Below are positions 1 to 11,887 of a DNA stretch of 64,000 nt, piece by piece (the first letter of the stretch is position 1; every line of letters begins with the position of its first letter). The translations under genes and the position numbers were made by a program. This DNA comes from Calonectria ilicicola. Taxonomy: Eukaryota; Ascomycota; Sordariomycetes; Hypocreales; Nectriaceae. The DNA lies in contig CP085826.1 of the NCBI GenBank assembly GCA_020809705.1, positions 4,712,001-4,776,000 on the forward strand, written 5' to 3'. The notes below the pieces were generated by a model. It did no database searches. It saw only the letters and a list, made by a program, of their open reading frames with translations, and was not told where the DNA came from.

Positions 1-875
1 TCGGGCGGTTTTTTTTTCGCTGTCAATTCTTTTCCTTTTTTGTGAAGCCAACCGAGAAGCTAAAAGGGGGGCCATAGTTCCCTCATGGAAGGATTTCCCG
101 AAATGACAGGGTCATCCATCCTGAATAAAGGATGACCCAGTTAACCCATCTTTGCTGCAATATGGACTAATTACCATTATCCTCTTCCAGCCAGCCCCTC
201 TTGTGAGGACACGCTTTGTTCAAGGCGGGCAATCATCATGCAACGGCCAAGACAGGGTAATGTGACAAATTGCTCCAAGCGACCGTGTATTTTTCTGTGT
301 ATTGCGGCCCAACAGAAAAATCGCACGGGGGCTGGGCAGTCGGTGAAATTCAACCTCTGCGAATTAATGTGTCTTGGCCATGACCGTTTGATGATATTGT
401 GGCTTGCAGGCCGGTTTCAAGAGCCGCTCAGCGCGGACCTACCAAGCCACAGCGAACCCGATCACGGTTGAAACCAGCCTTTTTTTGCCGTGCTATCACA
501 CAGAATACCCTCGACACTTCGAAGACACCGTGGCGTTGGGTGCGACAGGTTTCACTTGTGGAACCTAGCCCTGCGCGGGAGAAGGAAAACGGAAGTACTA
601 ACATGGCAGATTACTGTTTATGCTATGAACTTTCATGGATCGTTTCGCGCATTGATATATATCCCAAGGGTATCCCATCTCCTCAATAGCCCTGTTGGTC
701 CGAATTTCTGCCCCCTTGGGCACTGTATCGAACATTCTCCTCCTCATCATCATAACGTCCATCGTGAAAACCTCAATTCCAAAAGGGCCTGTAGCCCAAT
801 GGCAATCCACCTTGTCCTACACAATCATAACCATCTCCTTCTCACTGATATTGTTCGCCAAGTTTCACAATACCA
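1..875. other. intergenic, 3' side of the RCR-like gene
   Basis: No credible gene is visible. The short open frames here have no recognisable domain, no matching splice signals and overlap each other in several frames. The right part presumably holds the 3' UTR of the minus-strand RCR-like gene. I see no repeat or RNA gene. Confidence 0.5.
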
Positions 876-1457
876 TTACGACTTGGCGGGAGGTGGTCCC
901 TGAGGCGGCGCATACACCTCGTCGCGTTGATGCGTGCCGTGAGGAGGCTGGACGCCCGCGCCTGTAGCATAGTAGCCATCGTTGGTGTTGAATGTAGTAC
1001 CTGTGTGCTGCGGCTGCTGGTGCTGTCCGTAGGCCGGTGGGGGAGGAGCCGGAGGATACACGTTCTGGTACTCTCCGTTCGGGGGAGGATAGTTCGGGTT
1101 GTAGCCCTGCTGGTTGTAGTCGTACATGGGATAAGCATTCTGCTGTTGCGGTTGCGCTCCCCACTTCTGGCCGTTGGAGATCCATCCAGTTCCATACATG
1201 GGCGCGACGCCTTGTCTACGTCGGCGGCGAGATGTGATCCTAAACGAAGATTGTCAGAATCCTACGAAATGCACAACAGAGCAACAGGACTCGGGATAGT
1301 ATACTCACATGCAGTAGGCGAGAGTAAGGAAGAAGAGCGCAATGGCGAGTCCGAGGACGACCCAACGTCCCCACTCATGCCACCTTGAACGGTACCAACA
1401 GTTGTTGTAGCTGTCGCATACGTAGTCGCGCTTGAAAAAATCCAAAGCAGGTGCCAT
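876..1457 (-). CDS. RCR-type single-pass membrane protein (chitin/Congo-red resistance family)
   Basis: Two exons, 1457..1309 and 1239..876, separated by a 69-nt intron (GTGAGT...TTTAG); the joined product is about 170 aa. The start gives MAPALDFFKRDYVCDS, a Cys/Trp-rich N-terminus (residues ~14-30, with CWYRSRWHEWGRW), then one hydrophobic segment (~30-50, VVLGLAIALFFLTLAYC), then a basic RRRR stretch and a tail rich in Pro, Gln, Tyr and Asn. The tail contains PPAY, a PPxY-type motif. This is the layout of the RCR family, whose yeast members Rcr1/Rcr2 sit in ER or endosome membranes, bind the ubiquitin ligase Rsp5 through PY motifs and affect chitin deposition and plasma-membrane cargo sorting. 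The family call rests on the N-terminal block and topology; the precise role in this fungus is inference. Confidence 0.75.
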
Positions 1458-2905
1458 TGTGTGTGTCTTCTTTTCTCCTTTCCCTTTAACTCTCTATGGG
1501 CTTGCTTGCGATGGGCAAAATCTCGTTTGGTTTACCAAAGGTGGTGGCACAGGTAGCTTGCCCAAATCTTAGCTAAGGCGGGTGGCGGTCCAAGCTCAAT
1601 GTCCAAGTCGGCGCAAGAGTACCACACTGTCTTTTTTTTTCTGTGGCAGTGGGTTGGGCGGTGGTTGGGACGAACTTGGATAGGCTTATGACGTAGTCAG
1701 CCTATTGGTATTAATGCGATGTCGATGGGATGGTGGATGAATCCCGAAACAGCGGCCCAGAAACGGTGGGCGACAAGATGGGTGGTGAGTGATGAAAGGT
1801 GGAAGACGGAATGACGAACAAGAAATGCGGAAGCAAGAGATGCAGCCACTGGGTAATAAATTGTTGGAGGCAGCCCGTGAGCTTTAACCATCCCGTGCGA
1901 CGGGTCTTGGCGTTCCCGACCGCAGCGAAACTCGCCCAGAACGAGGGCGAGACAACGACATACGAGCCCTCCACTCACTCACTGGACAGCTGGCCGGGGA
2001 CAAGTGCCGGGCCCAGGTTGCGCGGCCGACCAGGCTTGCGTGCCATCAGTTGATTCCTCTAGGCCGTGGCTGTGCCCCGAGTTGAGCAATCAGCGGGTGA
2101 GCGCCCAGAGCCGGGGGTGGTGGTTTACGCAACTTGGCCCTCTTGGCGACTCACAGTCCTCGGATTGTGCGGCACAGCGAGTGACAAACTCTGGTCTTGT
2201 GCATGAGAAAGGTGATGCTCGATATGCCTCGACTCTTCCGTCCCGCCACCATGTTTAAGCCAAGCCCAAGAAGATTCCATTGATTCCGCTGCTTCCCGTG
2301 TTCTGTATCTCGATCTGTGCGACATACTGTGATGTCCGGGAGGCACATCAGATAACCATCACATCACTATCAACGTCATTATTCAAGTCCCTTGTTTGTT
2401 TTTCTTCCTCGTTTTATGGCTTTCGTCTTGGCGGAACCTTCTTGATTGACTTGGGTGTCAATCAGCCCCACACATGCATCCTGTGAGCCCACTTCGCTTT
2501 CGCTGCTCTCTTCTGTATTGCAGCGAGCTTATTGCCAAAGCTTTTTGGCTGGTCATCTCCGTCATAATTCCTCCGCTATGGCTGTATGACTTGTACTTTT
2601 GTGTCCCTTTGCCAGCTCGCTCAGCCTCGACACCTTCATTTTGCTCTCCACAAGCTCCACTCACTCTTGGCTTTTCTCGGATGCTCGTGGCGCTGACAAA
2701 CCTAGATGTCGACATGAACGGGGTTCACGGATAAGTACCCCCGTCCGTCCCGGCCATTGCCATCCGATCGTGCGTGGCCCACTCTGTCGTCTCGTGTCGT
2801 CACCAGATGCGAGTTTATCATTCCTTCAAGTAGGGAACTGTCTCGCTATTACCCGTCAATCCCGGGGTTGACAATAATCTGCTGTTCTTTTGTAGCGCAC
2901 GGGCT
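1458..2905. other. intergenic between RCR-like gene and transposon relic
   Basis: Contains the 5' region of the RCR-like gene (pyrimidine-rich on its coding strand just upstream of 1457) and about 1.3 kb of sequence with ordinary base composition. Open frames are short and overlap on both strands. I see no supported gene or RNA. Confidence 0.5.
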
Positions 2906-2941
2906 TCTAGAGTCCTTCCCCACCCAACCGTGACCCCACCT
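2906..2941 (+). repeat. left terminal inverted repeat
   Basis: Begins TCTAGAGTCCTTCCCC and ends CCCCACCT. Read in reverse complement it matches 4727-4762 at 35 of 36 positions. It is GC-normal, in sharp contrast to the AT-only interior that starts about 45 bp further in. Confidence 0.85.
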
Positions 2942-4726
2942 GACCGCGGGCATCAGCCAAATCGTGACCAAAGGTGTTATCCTTTATAATTTTATAAAAA
3001 TATAGTAAATTTATTAGTAATTACTGGATATTATAGATTATATCTTTTTTAGCTAATATTATATTTTTAATTATATTTCTTTCTACCTAAACTTATTTTT
3101 TTTAATAAGATATTATAATTAATATTAAGCTTTTTAATAAATCTTTTTTATTTAAATTAATATTATAAAATTTTTATTAAGATTTTTTTTAATTATTTAT
3201 TTTTTTATAAATTATATTAAAATTATTTTAATTTAAAAATAATTATATTTAATTTTTAATATAATTATTTAAATAATTTATTTATTAATTTATTTTTTTA
3301 TTTTTTAAAGTAAAATTTATATATTATAATAAATATTATTTATTATTTTTTTTATTAAATTTATTTATAAATATAAATATTTTAAATTTTTAAATATATT
3401 AATAATTATATTATTATTTTTTTTTAATATTTAAATATAAAAAATAAAAATATTAAAAATAATATTATTAAAAAAATTTTAATATTAATAATTTAAATTA
3501 ATAATTTAAAAATATTAAAAAAATAAATTTTAATTATTAAAAATTTTTTTTAAAATTATTTAATAATATTATTTTATTAAAAATTATTTTATAATATTTT
3601 AAAAAATATTATTTTATAATTAAAATAATTATTTTAAAAATAATATTATAATAAATTTTTATATAAAAAATAATTTTAAAAAAATTAAAAATATTAATAT
3701 TAAAAAATTATATAATTTATAATATATATAATAAAAAATAAAAAAATTATATAAAATTAAAAAAATATATATATATAAATAAAATTAATATATATAATAT
3801 ATAATTATTAATAATAAAAATTTTTTATAAATTTTTTTTTAAAATTATATTTTTAAAATAAATATTTTTTTTAATTATTTAAAAAAAATATTTATATTTA
3901 TTTAATTTAAAAAATTATAAATATATTTTTATTAAAAAAATTTTTATTAAATTATTAATTTTAAAATTTTATATTAATAAAAATAATATATAATATAAAA
4001 TATTTTTTATTAATATTTTTTATTTTTATAATTATAATTTAATTTATAAAATTATTTTTTATTATAATTAAATAAAAAATTAAATATATTTTAATAATTT
4101 TTTTAATATATATTTTTTATTTATAAAAATTATATTTATTTATATTATAAAAATAATTAAATTTAATTTTTTTATATTTTAAAATTTAATTTAAATTAAT
4201 ATATTAATATTATATAATTTTTTTTATTATAATTTATAAATATATAATTTTTAAAAATTAAAATATTTTTATTTTAATATTATTATAATATTAAAAAAAA
4301 TAATTAATTTAATTATTTTTAAAAAAATTATTATTTTTATTTTTATTTAAAATTAATTTAATAAAAAATTATATTTTTTATTTTATTAAAATATAATTAA
4401 TTTTTTTTTTATTAAAATTTATTTTATTAAATATTTTTTTTATATATTAAATAATTATTATAAAAACTTTTAAATTTATATTATTAATTAAATATTATTA
4501 AATTAATTATATAATATAAAAAAAATAATATTATAATATTAATTAATAAATTTAATTTATTTATTTTTTTTAACTTTTTTAATAATTATAATTAATATAT
4601 TTTAATAATTAATCTTAAAATAACTTATAATTATTTTTTTAACTAAATTAAATAAAAATTATTATAAATTTAATATAAATTATAATAAAGGTAAAGGAAT
4701 TACATATCCGGAAGCATATCGCAGAA

Positions 4727-4762
4727 AGGTGGGGTTACGGTTGGGTGGGGAAGGACTCTAGA
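4727..4762 (-). repeat. right terminal inverted repeat
   Basis: Reverse complement of the left end with one mismatch near position 4735. It begins AGGTGGGG and ends GGACTCTAGA. The sequence right after it (ATATAATC) does not match the left outer flank, so the shared stretch stops at TCTAGA, as expected for an element boundary. Confidence 0.85.
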
Positions 4763-5848
4763 ATATAATCATCAAGGTGGCCAATGCCCCATGTCCACTC
4801 ATGAGAAATGATGATACCATGCGCCTGGGCCATAGCCATCATCTAGGGCGGCGCATCAACCTCATCTTACAAAGTGGAATTACTCCAGATTTGCCACGGT
4901 TGGTTAATCATCTACCAACGTTGGATTTGAGGCAAAGCTTTTTTGTTTCTTGTTCATAAGGGTGTATGGGACCATCCCTGAAAGGTTGTACCCCTCCTTT
5001 TCGCACCATCTCCCAACCAACTTATAAATAAATATTAAAATATTATTGTATAAATAAATAAAGAATGATTTGGATAGAAACCTTTTTCATTAATTGCTGA
5101 TTTATTTTTGCTACCAAATTAACGTTTTGGAAAAGTTGAATTAGTGAACAAGTCGTAGAGGTACAATCTTTCAAGGTGCATCGCAGCAACGCTGACAACG
5201 CCGAGACTCCCCAGAACGCCAAATCCGGCACCCCGCTCCCGTCAGTTACCTCTTTTGGTTAAAAAACATCATGACTCCGGCTTCGCCCCAAAACACTCAT
5301 TTTCAAAACCTACACCAGCTGAAGACAATTGGAGAAATTATTAACATCAATTGTGACACTGTACATAAAAAGGCTACTAGGCTAATAAAGTACCAGCGTC
5401 GAGTCAAGGCTGGAGGGTGATTGAGAACCGCGTCCAAAATACGGGGTTCATCAGAGAAGTCGTCATCTCTTCAGCCTCCCCCCGCTCGATCCCGTGACAA
5501 TGATCCCGAGCCTGCCGGAAAGTGTGCCGCTCAATGCTATGTATCCAAGGCCCTGACTCTCTTATCACGTCTTACGGTGACTGAAAGCTTGCCAATCCAC
5601 GTCACCTGTATTTTTGTTCACGCCAGCACCCGAAAATCATACCTGTAAAGTAAAAGGTGGAAATGTCCCAACGACACTTGGGCGGCCACATTTGCTTTTG
5701 CTCCCGAAAACGCCGCCGCCATTCAAACGTAATGGATAATCATGAACCCCAAATAACTCCCTTCTCTCATCATAAAAGTTGTGGAAACCAGTCATCATTC
5801 GTGTTGACGAAGAACATCCCGTTGCATGGTTGGCTTTGCGGGACACAA
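4763..5848. other. intergenic with possible transposase scrap
   Basis: Base composition returns to moderate, with a short AT-rich patch near 5020-5110. A 49-codon frame at 5271-5420 (MTPASPQNTHFQN...) has a helix-turn-helix-like middle reminiscent of Tc1-type transposase N-termini, but it ends in TGA and no continuation is convincing. Nothing else is supported. Confidence 0.35.
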
Positions 5849-6510
5849 TTAGAGACCAGGCTTGGGGAAGGAGTAGCGGTTGCGACGAAGCTGGTCTGAT
5901 GTCTTGAGGTTGCGCTCAGCATTCTGTTGAGCCTGCTGCTTGGCAGCAATCGAGTTGATCTTTTCGCGGGCTTTGATCAGGCTGCTGTTGTCCTGCTGCT
6001 TGAGCTTGGCGCGAATGTCGTAGAGGGCAATGAGAGTGGCTGCTCGTTCAGCCTCATCTTCAAACTGCATCTGGGTGGTCAGCGGTCGCATCCAACGTCA
6101 GCTGTGTACATATGCGATACTCACATCAGAGTCTCCACGTCGTGGGGTGCCGGGGACCGAGTTGGTAGCCGATCCGGAGCGAGATCCGGGGGAGTTGATC
6201 AAGATTCGGCGACCGAACTTGTCGAATCTGCTCTCGTTGGAAAAGGCCCGCTGGAGGCTGGAGGGGCGTCGGGAGTTGGGGGATGTGGCCGAGGCGAGGG
6301 AGGTGTGCTCGTCGGATTTGGAGCGGGGGATTTGCGAGGCGGGGATGCTTGCGTTGACGATGGCAGCTGCGGCTTCAGGCTCCTGTATTCAGACAGATGG
6401 TGAGTGGGAGGAGACCATGGGAGGGGATACAGCAACAAAAAGGCCAAACGTACGGCAGCGCCAAGATTGCTAAGGTCGGCGAGTACTTGCGAAAGCTGGA
6501 GACTCTCCAT
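5849..6510 (-). CDS. small hydrophilic protein of unknown function
   Basis: Three exons, 6510..6454, 6382..6125 and 6070..5849, with introns of 71 and 54 nt that keep phase 0 throughout; the product is 178 aa. It begins MESLQLSQVLADLSNLGAA. The middle (~35-100) is rich in Ser, Arg and Pro with sites such as RRPSS and PGTPRR that look like phosphorylation targets, and FDKFGRRIL may be a short conserved motif. The C-terminal ~70 residues (DEAERAATLIALYDIRAKLKQQ onward, shortened here) are highly charged and likely alpha-helical or coiled coil, ending in RRNRYSFPKPGL. There is no signal peptide or membrane segment. I do not recognise a characterised family. The clean intron phases and biased composition support a real gene. 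Confidence 0.65.
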
Positions 6511-9500
6511 TCCTTCAAGGGTATAATATGGGGTTATGCGTAGCGGTGAAATAAGATCAATGGGTTCGGGGGATGAAGGCTCCTCTTAGCAAGGTCATCA
6601 GCTGGTGGGGTTGAGATGGGGAAAAAGAGCGGGATCGAGCAAGATGCGGCTGGGAAGGCAGGGGAAGAAATAGGAAGCGGAGGCAAAAGAAAGCCTAGGC
6701 AGGTGATGACAACAGGCAGGAGGCGTCGCAGAGGTGGTGGTGGGCGAAATTTTGGATTGAAAGCGGCAAGCTCCTAGGTAGGCCACTACCTTGTTTTGCT
6801 TGACCTACGGTGTGTGTCGTGTGTCGTGTCCTTGATTGGTATGGTGGCAGCGGAGAGGTTCAGTGGGGGGGCCGGGTCGGAGGCCAGGGCGTGGGAGGTC
6901 GCTGTAATCAAGTGGGCCTCAGGGCCCAAGTGGCCATTCTGATATCCAGTGCTTGTGTATGGCCGCCTGTTGTCTTGGGCTGCAAGCAAAGTCCTCAATG
7001 CGGTCTGGGTCTGGCGCCGGCCGGGGCTTTGGTGTAGGGGTGGGGGGTTCTGCATTCCCATATGGGGATGGATGACGGACAGTGCAGTGCTGCATGCGAG
7101 ATAGCCATGAACAAGATGTGTTGCACGTGCTGTGCTAAGTTTGATGGGTAGCTGGGAGAGTGAGAGGAATCCACGGTGTGTCTAAGTAATTGGCCCAGTC
7201 GGGTGTAGAGTAAAAAAGTCTACCAGCAATTGGGATCATGCTTGGCAGAGGAAGAGAGGACAGAAAAAAAAAGGTAAGAAAGGCAATGACTACGACGCCA
7301 TCTTACAAAGCTAGAAAAATCTTCGCCCCTCATGAAAGCGACACACCGTTACGCTGTGCAGAAAGGAAAAAAAGACCTCGACGAGACATGGGCGTTGACT
7401 GGATGCAGGCGGCTTGGGAGGGTTGCAGCAGCAGCCTGCTCCCAGACACCGAATGCATTGTCGACTCCTCCCGACCACGCCCCCTCCTGTATTTTTTTCT
7501 TTTCTTCTTCTTGCCGCCATGGTCCAGCCTATCGCAACTTGGTTCGCCCAGACCGAGCTGCAACCTTCCCTTTGTTTTGTTCACGCAGTCCGGTCCAGAA
7601 GTGGCAAGCATTCGCATCGAAAGCTCTCTTGACGAAGTTCGGCTTGCGCCAAGCCCCAGCCATCTGGGGTTATTACCCACTCCTCCCCACACTCCACAAC
7701 CTTTGCGACTCGTCCCGGATGTCTGTAGTCGGATGTACCAATACAGAAACGCCAGTGTGCGGGTGATAGCTGGGCGTCTTGGCTGCTCTGTAACTCCCGC
7801 GCTGGCCTAGAAGCCCCCTCTCCACTCAAACGAGAACAGTGACGTTGAATTTGACCCTCAATTTCATGCGTCAATGCTTTTCCAATTCCCAGGCCCAACT
7901 GGCTCCATGCCTGCTTCCATTTCTGCAATCGGCCCAACTCAATTTAGTTTCATTAATGTCTTGATATATCGCTCCATCCACTGACCGCTCCTCACCATTG
8001 TTTTCTTTTCGCAGCGCCCATCCACTGGATGCATGTGCATGCGCGCGCACATGTTGGCTCGTGGGTGCATCATCCGTCTCCCCCCTTTCTGAATGTCGAC
8101 GTGGGGAGCTAGCAATCCGAACCGGCAAAAGCTTGCTGCACGATACGGGATAAGTGCTGAATCACCTTGCTGCCTGTGGATTCCATTTGTATGTATGACC
8201 TCTACATTAGCATCTCGGACAGGGGGAAGCGATGGTGTACGGATGGAAGGAGGATGCCGCTCTCATGTGCACATCATGACTATCCTTTCCGCCTAGTTCG
8301 CGGCCAAGATAATCTATTTACCCTCTGTACTCGAATCTGCATTTCAATACACCCCCGACAAATATGCGTCCCGCAATTTTCGTCATTCAAGGACAATCTC
8401 TCCTTATACATCAGCCCCTGTATGAGATACACAGCTGTTCAATTCTTGCCACATCAACTCTCCTCCCTATTTTCGCCAACATGATCGATCTACATCTCTA
8501 GACCAGCGGGCAACCCGGTAGTTTCCCTGCTAGATCCTCCGATTCTGTCCGATACCGCTGCCACATGATCAGTGCCGCGAGGCATCGCGCTCACACCTAC
8601 TTCCCCGCAGGCTTGCCCGCGCCCTAGGCGACTCCTCCCACGGACCTGGCCGACCGGTCAGCCTCATTGACCGATCGAACCCTAGCCAGCTGCATCAACT
8701 GACCCTCACGCTGCAAGTGGCCGAGACACCGAGATTGTAGCGGCCGTGTTGAAATGTGTACCCTACCATTTTCAATGCCTAATAGTAGGCCTTGGCAACA
8801 TACCCCTCATCAGAAGCGATAGTCAGTCAGCGTGGTCGTTTGCCTCATCGGAGAGCCCCGCTTCGCCCTCTCTTCAGACCTACAGCCAACTGCGACTATA
8901 CGCTTATGTATGCAAACTAGCCTTTTTTTTTTTCATTTCACCCGAGAAGTGGAAATGGGGAGCTGACGGTCGGGTTGTATCTTTGAGTTGACCGCCTACG
9001 AACGCGTCTCTCAAGATATATGGTCCAGGCCGCTAATTCTCTCCTAACACTAGCAACAGCAGAAGGTAAATTCAATGCAATACAAATAGCTTGGCCACAT
9101 GAAGAAAGAAAGACCCTAGAGAATATCTCTCTTTTTTAATGATCGTATGTTTATTTGGCTTTCTCTATCCTTTCCAAAGCTTGGCTCATTCCTGTAATGG
9201 TGTGCCATGGCTTTTTTTCAGTCGCTCGTCGTCACCCCCGCGTTTTTATCCGGACTGGCCCCACTAACCCCCGCCACTCAACCCTCACGGCCCGGTCGTG
9301 AAAGGTCTCGGCTGCTCCCGCCGAGAGGCATATGAAAAGACTCAGGTTGTTGAAAGGGTTTTTATCTCACTCTCCTCTGGGTGCTGGGTTGGTCCTATGC
9401 AGTTCTTTCCCAATGTGCTACCCTAAGGCTATCTTGGATGTGGGCGTGACCGTTCTCTGGCAGGCTCGACGTTCAAAATGTCATAAACTACTGAATTGCC

Positions 9501-10036
9501 TCCACCAACTGCAGGCGTTGACATTACATCGCGGCAGGCCTCATCCTCTTGAGACTTTTTTTCTCTTTCATGCCTCTAATCTAAACTTTACTGTCCCAAG
9601 AGATGTTATTCGGCACGTTGGATGTATCGCACGTGGACCGTGAAAAGCGACGGATTGGCAAATGGCCCCATTAAGCTAGTAAGATCAATCCAGAACATTG
9701 TTGCTGGGGCAGATCTCTCGCTACAAGGGTACTGCATCACCGCAGCGCCTCGATTTATTGCAAGTAGAGGAAACCGGGCATCGTAAATCTCCGACTAAGT
9801 CGATAAGCACCAAAGCTTAAATCCTTGATTTTAGCCTCCCGCCACCCATCATCCCCTTTCACCTCTGAAGGTTGATATTTCATCCCATTTGAAAAAAAAA
9901 CCCGTCTTCGGGTTTGAAAACCTTCTCGAGAGGATAATTTGTAATCGCTTGCGCTCTCCAGTTGGAAAAAAGAGATCCCGGCTGCTGGAGGTTGGCCTTG
10001 TGTCGAGCCTGCCCAGTCTGCCAATCCGCAGAAAAG
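6511..10036. other. 3.5 kb intergenic, 5' side of the antiporter gene
   Basis: Open frames of up to ~190 codons around 7238-7937 occur in several overlapping frames with low-complexity content and no recognisable domain, so I do not call genes. The last ~150 bp form the 5' leader of the antiporter gene and contain a small hairpin at 9898-9915. Pyrimidine-rich stretches near 8300-8480 and 9130-9180 are ordinary for fungal intergenic DNA. Confidence 0.45.
9898..9915 (+). other. short perfect hairpin in the antiporter 5' leader
   Basis: AAACCCG, loop TCTT, then CGGGTTT: a 7-bp perfect stem with a 4-nt loop, preceded by an A-run. It lies 122 nt before the antiporter start codon and may be in the 5' UTR. 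It is too short to call a regulatory element on its own. Confidence 0.35.
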
Positions 10037-11887
10037 ATGGCGCAAAACATCTGGGCTATTCCGCTTCAGCTCACAAACTTTAACGTCGTGACGGCATTTC
10101 TAGGAGGATTTATTTCACTCTTTGGCTTGGTTTCTTACCTTCTCAAGGAGCAGTTCTATCTCTCTGAAGCTTGTAAGTGATTGCTTCGAAAGACTCATCT
10201 CCCAACCCATTGAGGGATTTTAAAACACTGTTGAAAGCGCCCAAGGTGCTGACAAGTATATTTTGAACAGTAATTGCTCTATTAGTCGGCGTAGCCTTTG
10301 GACCGCACGGTGCTGGATTTATTCAGCCTGAAAACTATGCCGAGTGCCACAGAGAAGGTGTTTCGACGTCTCAGTGTGAAGAGAACCTCAACTCCATCAC
10401 GCTCAACTTCTCCCGCCTTGTGCTAGGTGTGCAGCTTGTTTTAGCAGGTGTTCAACTGCCGAGCAAATATTTGTGGAGAGAATGGAAGTCAATTCTTTGG
10501 TTGGTTGGGCCAGGAATGACATGCATGTGGCTGGCCACGAGTGTCATTGTTTGGGGCCTGACAGGAAGACCTCCCTTTCTGCATGCCCTTGCCATAGGCG
10601 CCTGCGTGACGCCTACCGACCCTATTCTCTCAGCCGTCATCGTCAAGGGAAAGTTTGCGGACCGAAACATCCCCAAGAACCTTCAAGATCTCATCACTGC
10701 CGAGAGTGGCGCCAATGATGGCCTTGGATATCCGTTCCTGTTCTTTGCCTTGTATCTTATCAAGTATGTTGGCGAAGGAGCCACATCAGGTGGTGCTGGG
10801 GATGCAATGGGTCTTTGGTTTGCTTTCACCTGGGGATATACAATCATCCTCAGCGTCATCTATGGTGCAGTGGTTGGATGGATGGGCAAGGAACTTCTGC
10901 ACTGGGCTGTGGAACGCAACTATGTCGACCGCGAAAGCTTTCTTGTCTTCGCCATTTCACTCGCCCTATTTGTGTTGGGCACGTGTGGGCTGATTGGAAC
11001 TGATGACGTCCTTGCTTGCTTCATTGCCGGCAACTCATTCACGTGGGACGATTGGTTCCGAATTGAAACCGAGGACGACTCACTACAGCCAACTATCGAT
11101 ATGTTACTCAATGTCACCATCTTTCTTTGGTATGGTGCATCACTCCCATGGGATCAGTTTGATGGCAACAGCGTTATGTCCATCCGATCTCTCGTGATAC
11201 TCGGCCTTCTGGTGCTTCTTTTGAGACGATTGCCTTGGGTGTTTGGTATGCACAAATGGATTCATCAGATCAAAGAGGTGAAGCAAGCTGTCTTTGTGGG
11301 CTTTTTTGGCCCGATTGGTGTCTCGGCTATCTTTTACCTGTTTATCACTCTGGAGTTTATCAGCGACCACTTGAGTGATGACAAGGGCATTCCTCGAAGC
11401 GATGTGAAAAATCTTGGAGAAACCGTCAAAATTGTTGTCTGGTTTCTTGCTGTATGCAGCGTTGTAGGTGCCCTGCGATGTAGTAATTTCACTCTATCCT
11501 CTGCTAATATCTTGTCAGGTCGTCCATGGATTAAGCATCCCATTAGGCACACTTGGATACCTTGCCCCTACAACAATTGGCCGTGTGCTTAGCGAGAGCT
11601 TGAGCGATGAGCCCCAGGCTGTAGAGGCTCGAAGGAAAATCCCGGTTGTCGGAAGATACCTCGCAAAGTTGCACCTACAAGACAAAAAGACCCCAACTTC
11701 GCCTGGCGGGGTACCCTATCCTTTGGTCATCTCAGACCCAAGACCGATAAGGCGAACTGTCATTCCACCGGCACCATCACCAGGAGAACCTGCCACAAAT
11801 TCTACTGATGAAAACGGTGCCGCGGATCCTCAGCCAGGAGCCACGCCTCTCAGAACACGAGAGATTCGATTCTATGATGAAGTTTAA
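10037..11887 (+). CDS. NHA1: Na+/H+ (K+/H+) antiporter, Nha1/Sod2 type
   Basis: Three exons, 10037..10172, 10271..11463 and 11519..11887, with phases that fit (introns of 98 and 55 nt); the product is 565 aa. About 12 hydrophobic segments fill residues ~10-440, followed by a hydrophilic tail. Family marks include GVAFGPHGAGFI near the N-terminus, ACVTPTDPILSAVIVKGKFA, ESGANDGLGYPFLFF, and GTDDVLACFIAGNSFTWDD; the paired Asp residues of GTDD correspond to the cation-binding acidic pair of yeast Nha1 and fission-yeast Sod2. The join at exon 3 restores VVHGLSIPLGTLGY, also typical. The protein should sit in the plasma membrane and exchange cytosolic Na+ or K+ for external H+. The cytosolic tail (~125 aa) is Pro-rich and shorter than that of S. 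cerevisiae Nha1, closer to other filamentous fungal forms. Confidence 0.92.

Larger units (their letters stand above)
2906..4762. mobile_element. AT-saturated DNA transposon relic with terminal inverted repeats
   Basis: Two 36-bp ends, 2906-2941 and 4727-4762, are inverted copies of each other with one visible difference (G versus A, a C-to-T type change). They enclose about 1.79 kb, of which roughly 2985-4690 is almost only A and T. Both ends contain CTAG, so a TA dinucleotide flanks GAGTCC...GGACTC on each side, fitting a TA target-site duplication. Total length (~1.86 kb), TIR size and TA target site resemble Tc1/mariner elements of the fungal Fot1/pogo type. No transposase frame survives. 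Repeat-induced point mutation (C-to-T on both strands of duplicated DNA) is the known fungal process that could produce such decay. The TIRs are seen directly; family and mechanism are inferred. Confidence 0.75.

Noticed and set aside
2985..4690. Mitochondrial DNA insertion as explanation of the AT block
   Set aside because: No mitochondrial gene, tRNA or GC cluster is visible, and matching inverted ends fit a transposon better.
5271..5420. 49-codon frame with helix-turn-helix flavour, possible Tc1-type transposase start
   Set aside because: The resemblance is weak, no catalytic DDE/D region follows, and it lies outside the TIR element. Kept only as a remark in the intergenic entry.
7238..7937. 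Open frames of up to ~190 codons on both strands upstream of the antiporter
   Set aside because: They overlap in four frames, are rich in low-complexity Pro/Ser/Phe, and have no domain or splice structure. Their length is expected in GC-moderate DNA with few stops.
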